From the NCBI GenBank assembly GCA_030490835.1, contig CM059973.1, forward strand, positions 55,308,008 to 55,372,007: a DNA stretch of 64,000 bases, given 5' to 3'. The notes beneath the pieces were generated by a model, which worked only from the letters and a program-made list of their open reading frames with translations, was not told the origin of the DNA and did not search any database. Both the position numbers and the translations under genes were made by a program. The DNA is from Annona cherimola. Lineage: Eukaryota > Streptophyta > Magnoliopsida > Magnoliales > Annonaceae. This document shows, piece after piece, positions 11,431 to 22,620 of the stretch. Numbering within the stretch: the stretch's first letter is position 1; each line of letters begins with the position of its first letter.

Positions 11431-13275
11431 TCATCTTTTTGGTACCCATTTTATGGGTCCATTTGGGTTAGTGAAATGATTCAATCTTTGTAGTTCTACC
11501 TTGGAAAGTCCAAATCTTGTGTTCTTTGGAACCCAAACTAGTTTTGTACCATGGTCAAATAATCTCTTAAAGTTACACTTATAAACTTTATGACCCATTT
11601 TGTTGCAAAAGTTGCAAGCCATTGGTAATCTAGGAGTAGGCCTCCAAGTATATTTTGGTTCAAATGTTGGCCTCTTAGTCCACATAACATTTTTCTTGTG
11701 TATTGGTACAGTTTTGGTTTGAAGTTTTCCAAGTGTTGGCACATTAGATTTACCACTTTCATTTTGCTCAAATCTATAATAACCAAGACCTCTTTTGTTT
11801 GTTTGAGCAGTCATGTTCAGAAACATTTTCACGTTTTCTCCGGGATTAGAGAACTTTGCTAATGATTCATTTAAGGATTCGTTCTCCTTTTTCAGTTTCT
11901 CTACTTCTTTCATCAATGATTCATTTTCTTCTTTTAGTCTTGTTAATTTTTCAGCTAGTTTTCCATTTTCAACAATAATGAAGTTACATTGTTGTCTTTT
12001 CAATGTCAACTTGTTTCCTAGCTTTTTGATTTCCTCATATAATGAATCATATGCAAGTTGTAGTTCTTCTAATTCAGCACATTTGAGGCAATCATGAAAA
12101 GAAGAATAACTTGATTGAGAATAGCAAGGTTTGGAAGTTACCTCATCATTGCTTGTACATTTGGTTGAGGTGGATTGTTCTTCCAAAACTTCAGTCGTGT
12201 TTAAGCATAGCAAGTCCTCTTCTTGCTCGATTCGTGCCATGCAACATATTTTTGCACAGTTGGCTGCATCATTTTCGTCGGTTGAAGAGCTGCATGTTGA
12301 TGAAGTCTCCTCGTTGACGAACATGCCTCTTCCTCTTGGCCTTTGGTATTTTCTTCTTTCATGATTCTCCTTTGGCCTTTCTTCCGGTGTAGGACATTGA
12401 GCTTGCATATGTCCTACGCCCCCGCATCGGTAGCATTTTGTGACCTCCTTCTTCTTTTCTTTTTGTGGTCTTTCTTTGAAGTCTTTAAGGTTCTTTTCTT
12501 TTCTCACAAATTTTCGAAACTTGTGAGTAAGAAGTGCAATATCTTCATCACCATTGTTAGACGAGGAGGTAGACTCATTTGAGTTGCGTGCCGCTTTTAA
12601 TGCAATGATTTTCTTCCCTTTATGATTCTCTTCGTTTCTTCTCTTAATTAGCTCATGTGACATTAGTGAGCTAATTAGATCTTCTAGCTTTAGGGTGTTG
12701 AGGTCTTTCGCTTCTTCAATAGCTGTAATCTTTGGAGTCCATGAATCCGGTAGAGCTCTTAGTATCTTCATCACCTGTTCGGATTCAGAGATAGCTTTTC
12801 CAAGACCTTTGAGAGCATTAGTAATCTTAGAAAATCTTGCAAACATTTCAGAAATATTTTCAGTGTCTAGCATTCTAAAACTTTCCAACTCTCCTATCAA
12901 AATATTTCTCCTAGTCCCTTGGACTTGGGAGGTTCCTTCATAAATGGATGTTAGAGTATCTCATATCTCTTTTGCAGTCAAACAAGAAGATACTCTATCA
13001 TACTCCGAAGCCGTAAGAGCACAAAATAAAGAGTTCATAGCCTTAGCATTGCTCTTGACGGTTCTTACTTCCTCTTCGGTCCATTTGGAAGCTCTTTCAT
13101 CAATTGGCAAAGTTACACCATCTTGGATAGCAATCCAAGAATCCATATCGGTAGCCATGATGAGTTGCTTCATACGAAGCTTCCAATAACCAAAGTTGCT
13201 CCCATCAAACAATGGTGGCCTTGTAAAAGATTGGCCCTCGGCAAAAGCGGGAACGGGAATAGATTGGGATGCCAT
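11431..13275 (-). pseudogene. gag: Element B gag, one in-frame TGA
   Basis: ATG at 13275-13273 (MASQSIPVPAF), 35 bases after the primer site; 614 codons to the stop at 11431-11433. It holds a DUF4219-like start (PPLFDGSNFGYWKLRMKQL), a copia Gag (UBN2-type) core, and a first zinc knuckle CX2CX4HX4C (CYRCGGVGHMQAQC, about 12393-12434). A long Lys/Glu coiled coil (ENESLMKEVEKLKKENESL) and a second knuckle CNFCNKMGHKVYKC follow. The only break seen is TGA at 12963-12961, where element A has TGG (Trp of EIWDTL). It would package RNA and form the particle in the cytoplasm. Confidence 0.95.
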
Positions 13276-13309
13276 GATAATAGATCTCTTTGATTCAATT
13301 CAAAGACCT

Positions 13310-13321
13310 GCTCTGATACCA
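13310..13321 (-). other. Primer-binding site, element B (tRNA-Met type)
   Basis: GCTCTGATACCA on the plus strand is TGGTATCAGAGC in element sense, complementary to the 3' end of plant initiator tRNA-Met. It sits two bases inside the 5' LTR. Confidence 0.93.
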
Positions 13322-13323
13322 CT

Positions 13324-14970
13324 TGTAGGGTCCCGAATAGATGGCACAACCCAAGAGGGGAGGGGTGAATTGGGTTTTAAAAATTTCTTCGGTAACTTAA
13401 GACTTAACCCCTTGTAGGATTAATCCCCTTTAATGAAGAAACACAATGGAAAGCACAGTAATGAAGAAAGCAGAAATAAAAGCAAGTAGACAAGAGATTT
13501 ATAGTGGTTCGGGCAACCTCCCTACTCCACTCTTCCAAGCTCACACTCCTTGTGACTTGGGTTCCACTATTGCATTCCACGAATACAATTAGAGCCTCTT
13601 GCTCTCTTCTAGATTCAAAGCTCTAGGGGGCATTAACAATTAGAGCCACTTGCTCTCTTCTAGATTCTAGCTCTAGGGGGCATCAACAACTAGCACAAGT
13701 AGGTGATGAGTCACACTCCAATCACACACTACTTTGCTATCACTTGATCTTAGCTACCCAAGCTAAATCAAGTTCAATCCAACCAAATAATCAATGAAAG
13801 TAAAACTACACTTTACAGGTGTGTAGAAACGATTTAGCACAGGGAAGAACTTGTAGATGATGGCTTTGAAGTTTCTGAATGTAGCTCTTGCAACTTGAAG
13901 CACAATTCTTCCTCTCTTGATTGGCTTGATCACTTTAATGCTCTTGTAGATAGGAGTTATGCTCACTTAATGTTTTCCAACTTCTTCCCTCGTTCACCAT
14001 GAATGCTATTTATAATCTTGGAGGGAATCCGAACGTTAGTGAGTAGGTGGCGCGCATTTAATGCGCCAACGTTCGAATTAATTCCGACCGTTGCGACCCA
14101 AGTCGCATGTGGAGTCGACTTCGGATGCGACTTCGCCCAAGTCGCAGATGGAGTCGACTTCGGGTGCGACTTCGCTTCTCCGTCGCAACTTCAAGTTCTA
14201 GTCAGGGTCGACTTGGGTTCTCGACTTGACCCAAGTCGCAGGTGGAGTCGACTTCGGGTTCGACTTCTCCTCGACAGTTGGCTTCATGAACTTGAATAAT
14301 TTCGAGATGCTTTGTCTCATCATGCCTTTGCTTCTTTTGTGTTTTTCATGTCTTAAATCATTGAGTCTTGCTTTCATTAGCTCCATGATTTGCAAGCCTT
14401 TGACTTGATAGACTTGATTTGATCTTGAATGCCTTGAAGCTTCCTCTCTTGGACTTGAGAGGCTTTGAGTTGATCTTGAAATCATTTAATCTTGAAACTG
14501 CATCTTTGATCTTTGAAAGAAGCTTGAATCAGTATCTTTGAATCTCCAAAACCTCAAGTCGCACTTCGGGGTCGACTTCGTTCGCGACTTCACCCAAGTC
14601 GCAACTGGAGTCGACTTCGCTTGCGACTTCGATATTCTGCTGCTCCGAAATTCAACTCTGGAAGAATTTGCACGACTGAAGTCGATATCGAGGTCGACTT
14701 CGTCTGCGACTTGGCTACCCAAGTCGCATGTGGAGTCGACTTGACCTGCGACTTCACTTGGTCTTCTTCCCATTTCAGCTCTGGACGTTCTGCAAGTTTG
14801 AAGTCGATCTTGGAGTCGACTTGGGGATCGACTTGGCCTTCCTAACTTGATTTTCTTCAAATGTATATTCCTTAAACATTTCACAAACTTGTTAGTAGCC
14901 AAGACTTTCTCAAATTGATTTGTTAATCATCAAAACATAGATTTAGCTAGTTTTCCTCATGTTTCCAACA
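13324..14970 (-). repeat. 5' LTR of element B (1647 bp)
   Basis: Same ends and internal layout as 6392-8038, with a single visible difference. Transcription would start here on the minus strand, downstream of the TATA box in this copy (complement of about 14007-14014). The AAGTCGACTT array and the GCGCATTTAATGCGC palindrome lie upstream of it. Confidence 0.96.
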
Positions 14971-14975
14971 GTTAA
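14971..14975. repeat. Right target-site duplication of element B (GTTAA)
   Basis: GTTAA immediately follows the LTR end and matches 6387-6391 exactly. Confidence 0.9.
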
Positions 14976-15810
14976 GTCCCATCCCAAGTCGACTTTGACT
15001 TGCGATTTTGGTGAAGTCTTAGATTAAATCAACTCAACCACGTGACTTGGGCTACATAAGTATAAAAATGAAGATGTTTGAAGTTCTACGTATGCAACAG
15101 ATATTGAAGTCGTACACCCAAGTCGACTCCACCTCTAACTTGGGTCAAGTTGCAAGTTAAGTTAACCCAGTGCATGATTTGGATATAAAGGAACTCAAAA
15201 CTTGTAGAACTAAGTTCAAAGACTAACCAATGAAACTTAAGCAACATATTTTGAGAGATTAAAGATAAATATAAAAAATTAAAAGTCAAGTTGCAAACAA
15301 GTGAAGATTAAAGTATATGATTCAATGTAAAGAAGGATATATCTCAAGATTGAAAAGTAGTGAGTTAAAGAGAGCTAAAATATGAAGATATTGAAGCAAA
15401 AAGTTCAAAGCACCAAGTTTATGAAGCTTTGAAGCTCCAAAGAAGATATTGCAGAGTGAAGTTGCAAAAAAAGTCAACTTTACTTGCAACTTGGGTCAAG
15501 TCCTAAACCAAAGTTGGAACTTAGACCTAAAGGCAAGGAGAAAATCCTCGAGAAGGAAATATGGAGACTGAAGTTGCAATCTGAGTTGACTTGAGTCTGT
15601 GACTTAAGTGAAGTCGCATCTTAAGTTGACTAAGTGTGGCTTGGATCATAACAATAAAAAAATTCAAACATTAGCGCATTTAATGCGTACCACCTACCCT
15701 CTAACCTTCAAAATAACTTCTCCTCTATTTAAAGCACGACAAGAGAAGTTATGAGGGTTAGCTAGAACATTCATTGATTGGGCCTTCACTTCCTGTCTTA
15801 TAAATAATCA
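14976..15810 (+). repeat. 5' LTR fragment of element D
   Basis: Decayed AAGTCGACT/TGCGACTT motifs are followed by a worn palindrome (GCGCATTTAATGCGT, about 15674) and CTATTTAAAGC as a weak TATA-like box. The match to the second LTR of D stops at about 15810, where gag begins abruptly. The primer-binding site is missing. Confidence 0.82.
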
Positions 15811-17300
15811 ACCTCATTGTCCCAAAATGAAGATGAGGAAATTGCCCTCCTCATAAGTAAATTCAGAAGGTTTGTGAGGAAGGGAAAGAACATTAGCTCT
15901 TTCAACGGCTTTAAGAAAAGGAGCAGAAGAGAAAAGAAGAAAGAACTAACCAAATGCTTCAGATGTGATGGGATTGGATGAAACACATGTAAGCTTAATG
16001 TCCTACACTCGAATAGAACAAATCCAAAGAAAGACAATAAAAGAAAGAAACGAGCAACACTAGAAGATTTCCAAAGCCCAAAGGTAGATGGATATATGTT
16101 AATGAAGACTCATCATCGACTAGTAGCTCTTCAAATAAAGAGGTTGCAAATTGTGCAAGAATTTGCTATGTTGCAAGAATTGAAGAGGAAGATACACTTA
16201 ACTGCCTTATAGCCACAAAACTGGTGAAAAAAAAATAACTGCTTCAATTGATTGTACAAGTAATGGCTTCAGATGTGATGGGATGGGATGGAACAAATGC
16301 AAGCTTAGTGTCCTACACTCGAATAGAACAAATCCAAAGAAAGGCAAGAAAAGAAAGAAACGTGCAACACTAGAAGGTTTCCAAAGCCTAAAGGCAGATG
16401 GATATATGTTACTGAAGACTCATCATCGACAAGTAGCTCTTCAAATGAAGAGGTTGCAAATTGTGCAAGAATTTTCTATGTTGCAAGAATTGAAGAGGAA
16501 GATACACTTAACTGCCTCATAGCCACAAAATTGGTGAAAAAAATAACTGCTTCAATTGATTGTACAAGTAATGAGGAGGTAACCTCCTGACTTGACCACT
16601 CTCATTCTAAATACAATTATTCTTCTATTTTTGATTGTCTCAAATGTGTTGAGTCGGAAGAATTATAACAAATATATGATTCATTATTTGATGAGACAGA
16701 AATTAGGCGACAAATATACTTTAAAGAAAAACAATGTGACTCCACCATTATTGTAAATGGAAAGCTAGCTGAGAGAGTCAAATGGCTGGTTGATGAAACT
16801 AAAGCTCTAACCGCTGAGATTGAAAAACTAAAAAAAGAGAATGTAGCTCTAAATGAATTATTGGTAAAATTCTCTAATCTAAGAGAGAGTGTTAAAATGT
16901 TCCTCAATATAACAATTCAAACAAATAGAAAAGGACTAGGATACTCTATATTTGAGCCGGGAGAGAGAAACAAATCAAATGTTCTAAAATGGGTTAAACC
17001 TCAAGCCAAGATGGTTGCACCACATGGCCAAGCTAGAATAACAAGGGTAGCTTGGGTAAGAAGACCAACTTGGCAGTGAAAATGTACATGGAGTCTATCC
17101 TAAAGATTTCACGGGGCATATAATTTCTATAATAAATTTGGTCATAAAATCTATTAATGCAGAATCAAGAAATTGTATAATAATTGGTTTGGGTGCCAAA
17201 GGGCATTAAATTTGTCCCTTGTACACATGACTAACATAGGATCCAAATGGTTACTAACTCAAATGGATTATGGATGGCTACCAAAGAGATGGGCTTTATT
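15811..17300 (+). pseudogene. gag: Element D gag remnant with internal tandem duplication
   Basis: Begins at the motif corresponding to 'NDDEIALLTKRFRKFVRK' in element A. The zinc-knuckle region (CFRCDG...) is frameshifted and duplicated in tandem (see 15956-16573). Downstream are the coiled-coil part, LVKFSNLRESVKMFLN and RKGLGYSIFEPGE (about 16860-16960), and traces of the second knuckle near 17120-17165. Multiple stops and frameshifts; not functional. Confidence 0.85.
15956..16573 (+). repeat. Tandem duplication of ~310 bp within element D gag
   Basis: 15956-16265 (310 bp) and 16266-16573 (308 bp) start GCTTCAGATGTGATGGGA and end TTGATTGTACAAGTAATG. Differences are mostly scattered base changes plus small indels in an A-run. 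The unit starts at the zinc-knuckle codons. Confidence 0.9.
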
Positions 17301-17312
17301 TGATTAATTTTG

Positions 17313-18026
17313 CAGGTTTGTTTTAGAACAAAAGCAAACAATACATGGTTTATGGATAGTGGTTGCTCAGGACATGACCGGAGATAAAGCCTTATTCAAT
17401 GATCTTAAGCCTTATAATGGTGGAACTGTTGCATTCGACAACTATGAGAAAGGTAAAATAAGTGGTAAGGGCAATGTTTATTACATTTCAGATGCATGCA
17501 TAAAAAAAGTTTTATTTGTTGAAGGACTCAAACACAATATAATGAGTATTAGCCAATCATGTGACAAAGGTTATAAAGTTGTGTTTGAATCATCTATATG
17601 TAATATTTTTTATGGAGATCATATAGTCTTTAGCGAAAAAAAGACATGAAAATATATATTTGGTATGCCTTAATGAATTGGATGAAAAATATTTAGTAGT
17701 AATTGATAATGATCCATGGTTATGGCATAAGAGACTTGGATATATAAACATGTCAAATATCAAAACTTTGTGGAAAAAGAACTTACTAGAAGGTCTACCA
17801 AAGTTCAAATATGATAAGGACAAAATTTACAAAGCCTATCAAATATCCAAACATCAAAAATATATTTTTCATCAAAGAATAAGGTTTTAACCTCTAGACC
17901 ACTTGAATGATTACACATGGATCTTTATAAATAATTTGATATACTGGGCCTGAAGGAAAGAAATATATTTATGTTTTTATTGATGATTCCTCAAAGTTCA
18001 CTTAGATAATGCTATTAGCTAGCAAG
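17313..18026 (+). pseudogene. pol: Element D protease/integrase fragment
   Basis: Starts right after TTAATTTTGCAG. It shows the protease motif FMDSGCSG, then GTVAF, GLKHNIMSISQ and the integrase N-terminal H...H/C-type region (WHKRLGYINMSNIKTLWKKNL, about 17720-17780), with the second zinc Cys changed to Tyr (KAY for KAC). Several frameshifts, then an abrupt end at LLASK (about 18026), where LTR sequence takes over. Confidence 0.85.
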
Positions 18027-19189
18027 ATTTCATAAACCAACCAATGAAATGTAAGCAACTCATATTTTGAGAGATTAAATATAAATATCACAAATTGAAT
18101 GTTAAGTTGAAAACAAGTGAATATTGAAGCATATGACTCAATATAAAGAAGGATATATCCTAAGATTGAAAAGTATTGAGTTAAAGAGAGCTGAAACATG
18201 GAGATATTAGAGCACGAAGGTCAAAGCACCAAGTTTATGAAGCTTTGAAGCTTCAAAGAATATGTTGTAAAGTGAAATCGCAACCTAAGTTAACTTCACT
18301 TGCGACTTGGGTCAAATCCTAGACCAAGTCGACCTGAAGTTGGAACTTAGAATTGAAGGCAAGGAGAAAACTTCTCGAGAAGTAAATATGGAGATTGAAA
18401 TCGCAACCTAAGTCGACATTAGTCTGTGACTTGGGTGAAGTCACATTCGAAGTTGACTCAAGATGCAACTTGGATTGTAACGGTCGAAAAATTTAAACGG
18501 TAGCTAATTTAATGCGTGCTACCTACCAATTAATATTCAAAATAACTTCTCGTCTTTTAAAGCACGATAAAGGGAGTTATGAGGATTAGCTAGAACATTC
18601 ATTGATTAAGCCTTCACCTTCCCTCTTACTAACAATCAAGTGTCAATTAAGTGCTCTATTAAGAAAGAACTCTATTATTCATTGTGAGAGCTACAAGTGT
18701 CATCAATCTCAAGTTACTAAGAGTTCTTTATTATGTTGAATCTTCTTCACATAATCTATAATGTATAGATTTCCTTTATAATTCACTTTGTTATATTACT
18801 ACTTGGTTTGGTATTGGTGACCAAGTCTAAGTAAAGATAAGTAGTGTACGGTTGGAGTGAGACTCACTATCTAGTTGTGCTGCGATTGTAAAGGTCCTCT
18901 AGAGCTATAATTTAGAGAAAAGTAAGAGCTCTAATTATATTTCTATTGAAATAATGGAATCCAAGATACAAGGGTGTGTTCTTGGAAGTATGGAGAAGAA
19001 AGAGTTGTCCCAAACCACTATAATATCTTGTGTTTGCTACCTATGAATATAGTTGCTCTGTTATTCTCCACATTTTCATTCAAGGGGACAAAGTTTACAA
19101 GAGATTAAGTATTTATCTATGAAAAGAATTTTAAAGAACCCAATTCACAAATTCCCTCTTGGGTTTTGTTCCAAACTCGGGATCGATGT
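18027..19189 (+). repeat. 3' LTR fragment of element D
   Basis: Lacks the LTR start and begins in the AACCAATGAAA...GCAACTCATATTTTGAGAG segment shared with 15225. It carries decayed CGACTTGGGT motifs, a worn palindrome near 18500, and the shared U5 end (CCCAATTCACAAATTCCCTC...CTCGGGATCGA). Confidence 0.82.
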
Positions 19190-20300
19190 TATGAATTCTT
19201 TGACTTAAAACTATGTTAAGTTAGTTCTTTTTAATTAGTTGTGTAAAGAATACGGATCTAGGTTTATTTATATTCATATATGTCTTCTAACACATATAAA
19301 TCTAACTTTATTTTAGTCAATTGTTGTGTCCCTATGCAATTAATTAAAAAAAAGGCTAATTTGCACATAACCCAGATCACACAGGGTTAATAGATATATT
19401 CTTATCCATATTAACATCCAACCACCACAAGTAGCTGAAAACCTGTACTTTACATATGGATCTCATCTAACTCTCACTTTTTAAAGCTTAGATTTAGATA
19501 TTACATCAATCTACAAGTTGACCAAGCTCATGAAATTATTAAACACAATATATAAGGTAATCCCACACAAAATAAGTTACAACAATATCAAATATTCATT
19601 CAAGCACAAAGAAACCAATCAACATAGTTTAGAGTTCAAAGTCATCGTAACATTTCATCATAGAGTATAGCCCATAACATGATTCCAAATCTCATTAAAA
19701 CCAAATTTACATCCACTCAAAAGGAGGAGAATAAGAAATAAGATAAGAGAAGTAAAGTGAAGGAAAAACTCCATGATTTTCATCACAACAGCTCAATCTT
19801 CACTTCATCTTCTTTCTAGCCTTGAAGCCCTTCCTTTTCTCTTCCTTGAAGCTTTCCTTCATGCCCCCTAGCTTATGTTCTTGAAACCTTAATAGAAATA
19901 CTTATAATCCCCTCAGTTTAGAGCACCACATGTGTGAGAATTTTCACACACTTTGCACAGGGGCCGTGTCCACGAAGCTCTTGGACAGCGTGACAGCAAA
20001 TTTTCTTAAGTTAGGTAGTCGCAGCCACCAAGCTCATCTCCACGGCCATGGGCATGTTGGAGCTAGAATTTGTACGTCGGTCACCAACATTTCCTTCAAA
20101 AAGAAAATAAATAAAATAAGTAAATGCAATTCAATAAATCAAAATGCTCTAAAATGACATGGATTACAAGTGAATTAAAGCTAGAAATGCATGAAATCCA
20201 TAAGAAATGCAAAAGCACACGAATAATGTAAACTAATACAAAATCTAACCAAATTTATATGTTTCTCTCGAATTGGCATCCAAACTAAGCACAAAACGAG
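19190..20300 (-). other. Unassigned; possible Ty3/gypsy-type LTR remnant
   Basis: No gene. About 19930-20080 is GC-richer than its surroundings, with GGGGCCGTGTCCACGAAG and CACGGCCATGGGCATG. GGCCGTGT words of this kind occur in LTRs of some monocot gypsy elements, so this may be an antisense gypsy LTR relic. I cannot find clear TG...CA ends. A 75-codon frame at 19930-20157 has no recognisable domain. Confidence 0.25.
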
Positions 20301-21583
20301 TGTTGATTATTTTATTTTCATAGAATTATTAGTGGCAAGTAGATGTCTATGCAATAGATTTTTTATTTTAAATTATTTTTTTATTTATTCAACAACTTAT
20401 TTTTCACTTTAACATATATCATTTTCATTTTCATTTATATTTTGTAAATAATCAGCATTTCTGAGAGTGAATATGTAACTATTTTTTCAAAGTATATCAT
20501 ATATATAGAGAGAGTATACAAAAGTCTTAAAAATTTATTTTTAGAATTATGAACACATGGATATAGAGACATATAATAAATGGATTACATTTGTATAAAA
20601 CATTTTGAAATGAGTCAAAACAATTTCATGTTACCTTATTAATTATTTTCATGTACCTATAGGGTGCGGAGTGGTTCTTATTGAGGCACTTAAATTTTGA
20701 TTTCAAAAAAAATTATTTTCACCTAGATGATGGATAAAAAACTACTTTGTCTGTCAATTTATATAATTTATTTAGTTAGGAGACCAAGTTTCATTTTAAA
20801 TGAAAAAGTGATGTGTATAGGCTACATTTGCTTTAAAATATATTCATATGTAAATTATGAAAAGAATTAGACTCCTTTACAAATGCACTCAAATATTAAA
20901 AAAATTATAGAATTATTTTTCACAAAGTAATGATGTTTTAGATTATTTATATGTTAAAAATACAATTTTAAAGTTAATATCTAGTATCAAACTATTTTAT
21001 TACATTGATTTTACATAATTGTAGATAAGACTTATGTACAATCATAGTAGATAAATGATGAGATTTTCATAATAATATAGAATATTTTTATATATTTAAG
21101 TTTATCCCATAATTCCAAATATACACACGATTTCAAATATTATAAATATACCCACATAGTTTATCCAAAATTTTATTCATGCTCACACCATTAAAGGGTA
21201 AATTTAATGGGTCGTTGGCCTTCTATCTATGAAATAACTAATAAACCCTACTTATGATTATATAACTAAAAGTTCACATTATGATATTTTTTGGTACTTT
21301 TATAGCTATAAAATTATATATTAATTGAAAGTGACTTTTTAGCACTGAACAAAATAATCCCAAACAGCTTTTTGAATAGATTCTTAATGGCATATAGGTA
21401 TATTTAAAAATTTTAAAATTTCATGGGTATATCTATAATTAGGTATAAAATTTGTTAGTAAATCTGAAATTGATCGTGATATAAATGTTCTGAATGTATG
21501 TGATACAAGTAGGGTTCTTTTAAAATAAAAAAAATAAGAAATTGTATGCATAAATGCATGTAACCGACTATGTTCAGTGATTA
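20301..21583. other. AT-rich intergenic DNA with repeat traces
   Basis: No gene supported. 20453-20590 belongs to an AT-rich dispersed repeat family (GAGAGTGAATATGTAAC...) with relatives near 28738 and 31712. About 21100-21470 has ATATACC / GGTATAT words at both ends that loosely recall the TIR element at 28893-29290, too weak to define borders. Confidence 0.4.
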
Positions 21584-21739
21584 CACTATTTTTTAAGAAA
21601 AATAGTTATGCGACGAATTCAATCCATACAAGAAACTTTACATTTTGTGACAATATTTTCGTTACAATGAAATTTTGTGTCACGAAAAGTCATTATATCG
21701 ACAAGCATACTCCTCCTTGTCGCTAAAGCCACGAATTTT

Positions 21740-21873
21740 TTTTATGGTTTTCTACTAGAGTCCAGCGCTCAATAGCCTTGGCTGGAGTCATCACTCATAC
21801 AGCCCACAGGAATCGATACCGGATCTTGGGGCAAGCATGCCCCTGTGTGAACTAATTGCCCCTATGGCAGGTT
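21740..21873 (-). mobile_element. tRNA-derived SINE with ~17-bp target duplications
   Basis: CTAAAGCCAC(G/A)AATTTT occurs at 21723-21739 and 21874-21890, flanking about 134 bp. Read on the minus strand, the insert begins with a pol III A-box-like stretch (TTAGTTCACACAGGGG). GGTATCGATTCC follows some 30 bases later, close to the B box GGTTCGANTCC, and the insert ends in an A8 run. Long duplications, an A tail and split promoter boxes together are typical of a SINE. The family is not recognised. It lies inside the left part of the CACTA element, so it is younger than that element. Confidence 0.65.
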
Positions 21874-21949
21874 CTAAAGCCACAAATTTTAGGAACTGTG
21901 TAGTGTGTACCAATTTCAATTGTTAATTTTTTTTATCCCCACTGCCTAG

Positions 21950-22620
21950 CATGCTTTCTCCTCTCTCATCTCCCTCCCTCTCTCCTCACATCTTTAGCTA
22001 TATAGGTCACTCACTCTCTCACTCTCTGTCTAATTTCCTTCTCTTCTCTCAAATCTCCTTTTTCACCTCAAGCTAGGGCATCACTTTCGCTCTTATCTCT
22101 CCGATCATCTCGCCAATCGTAGTGGCCTCTCTTAGCACCCATTAAAATCAGATCTGATGCCTTCTTCACTAGTGGTGAACAGATTCTCCTCAAGCTCCGA
22201 CGATTAGATCTGGCAGTGGTGGCACCTCTCTTTTCTTCTCCAAATCCAACAATAGGATGAGATGATTCATTGATTGGAATCGACCGATTGAGAGGTGAAA
22301 AAAACCCATGAAGACCGGACACTATGATCTTCTCCGATGACAAATGGTGCATATTTTCTTTTCTTTTCACTTCGTTTACACTACACAGCAACAAAATGGG
22401 TTAGAAAATGAGAGAGAGAGGGAGGGAGGCGAGCAAGGAGAGAAGCATGTGCCGAAACTTCTATTGAGAAGTCATTGTCAGAATGCAGAGCTCTAGGACT
22501 GAGCAATCTACTTTGCTGCTTCTTCAGCAACTTCTTTTCCTCACAAAATGGGGGATTTGGAGATATTCTCGTCTCTCTCTTTGGTACTCTTCTGAGATGC
22601 AATTACTCCTGAACTGAGTG
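21950..22620. other. Promoter/5'-UTR-like CT-rich segment within the CACTA element
   Basis: CTCTCTC-rich sequence with a TATA-like AGCTATATAGG near 21998, followed by GATC/GC-richer sequence. On the plus strand it looks like a core promoter and leader, and open frames on the minus strand (22068-22602) carry no known domain. It may be a captured host-gene promoter and first exon; I cannot identify the gene. Confidence 0.3.

Larger units (their letters stand above)
6392..14970 (-). mobile_element. Element B: complete, very young Ty1/copia (Sirevirus-like) element without ORF3
   Basis: Two direct LTRs of 1647 bp (6392-8038 and 13324-14970) flank gag and pol on the minus strand. The primer-binding site lies beside the right-hand LTR and the purine tract beside the left-hand one, as expected for a minus-strand element. 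A perfect 5-bp target duplication GTTAA sits at 6387-6391 and 14971-14975. By eye the LTRs differ at one base (C near 6709, T near 13641), so the insertion is recent. Despite this, gag has one in-frame stop and pol one frameshift. No ORF3 lies between pol and the LTR. Confidence 0.97.
14976..19189 (+). mobile_element. Element D: degraded Ty1/copia element with two internal deletions
   Basis: Order: LTR fragment (14976-15810), gag from mid-gene (15811-17300), protease/integrase start (about 17313-18026), then a second LTR fragment (18027-19189). The two LTR parts match each other over about 600 bp (15220-15800 with 18030-18630). This pattern fits one element that lost the LTR end to mid-gag, and integrase to mid-LTR. 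No target duplication can be identified. It is older than elements A and B, judging by its many stops. Confidence 0.85.

Noticed and set aside
19186..19215. Possible remnant of a primer-binding site after the last D LTR (TTATGAATTCTTTGAC)
   Set aside because: Only a gapped resemblance to the TGGTATCAGAGC...TTCTTTGAG context; too weak to claim a further 5' LTR.
22068..22602. Two minus-strand open frames within the CACTA element
   Set aside because: No domain, no matching start context, and they lie antisense to a promoter-like CT-rich stretch.
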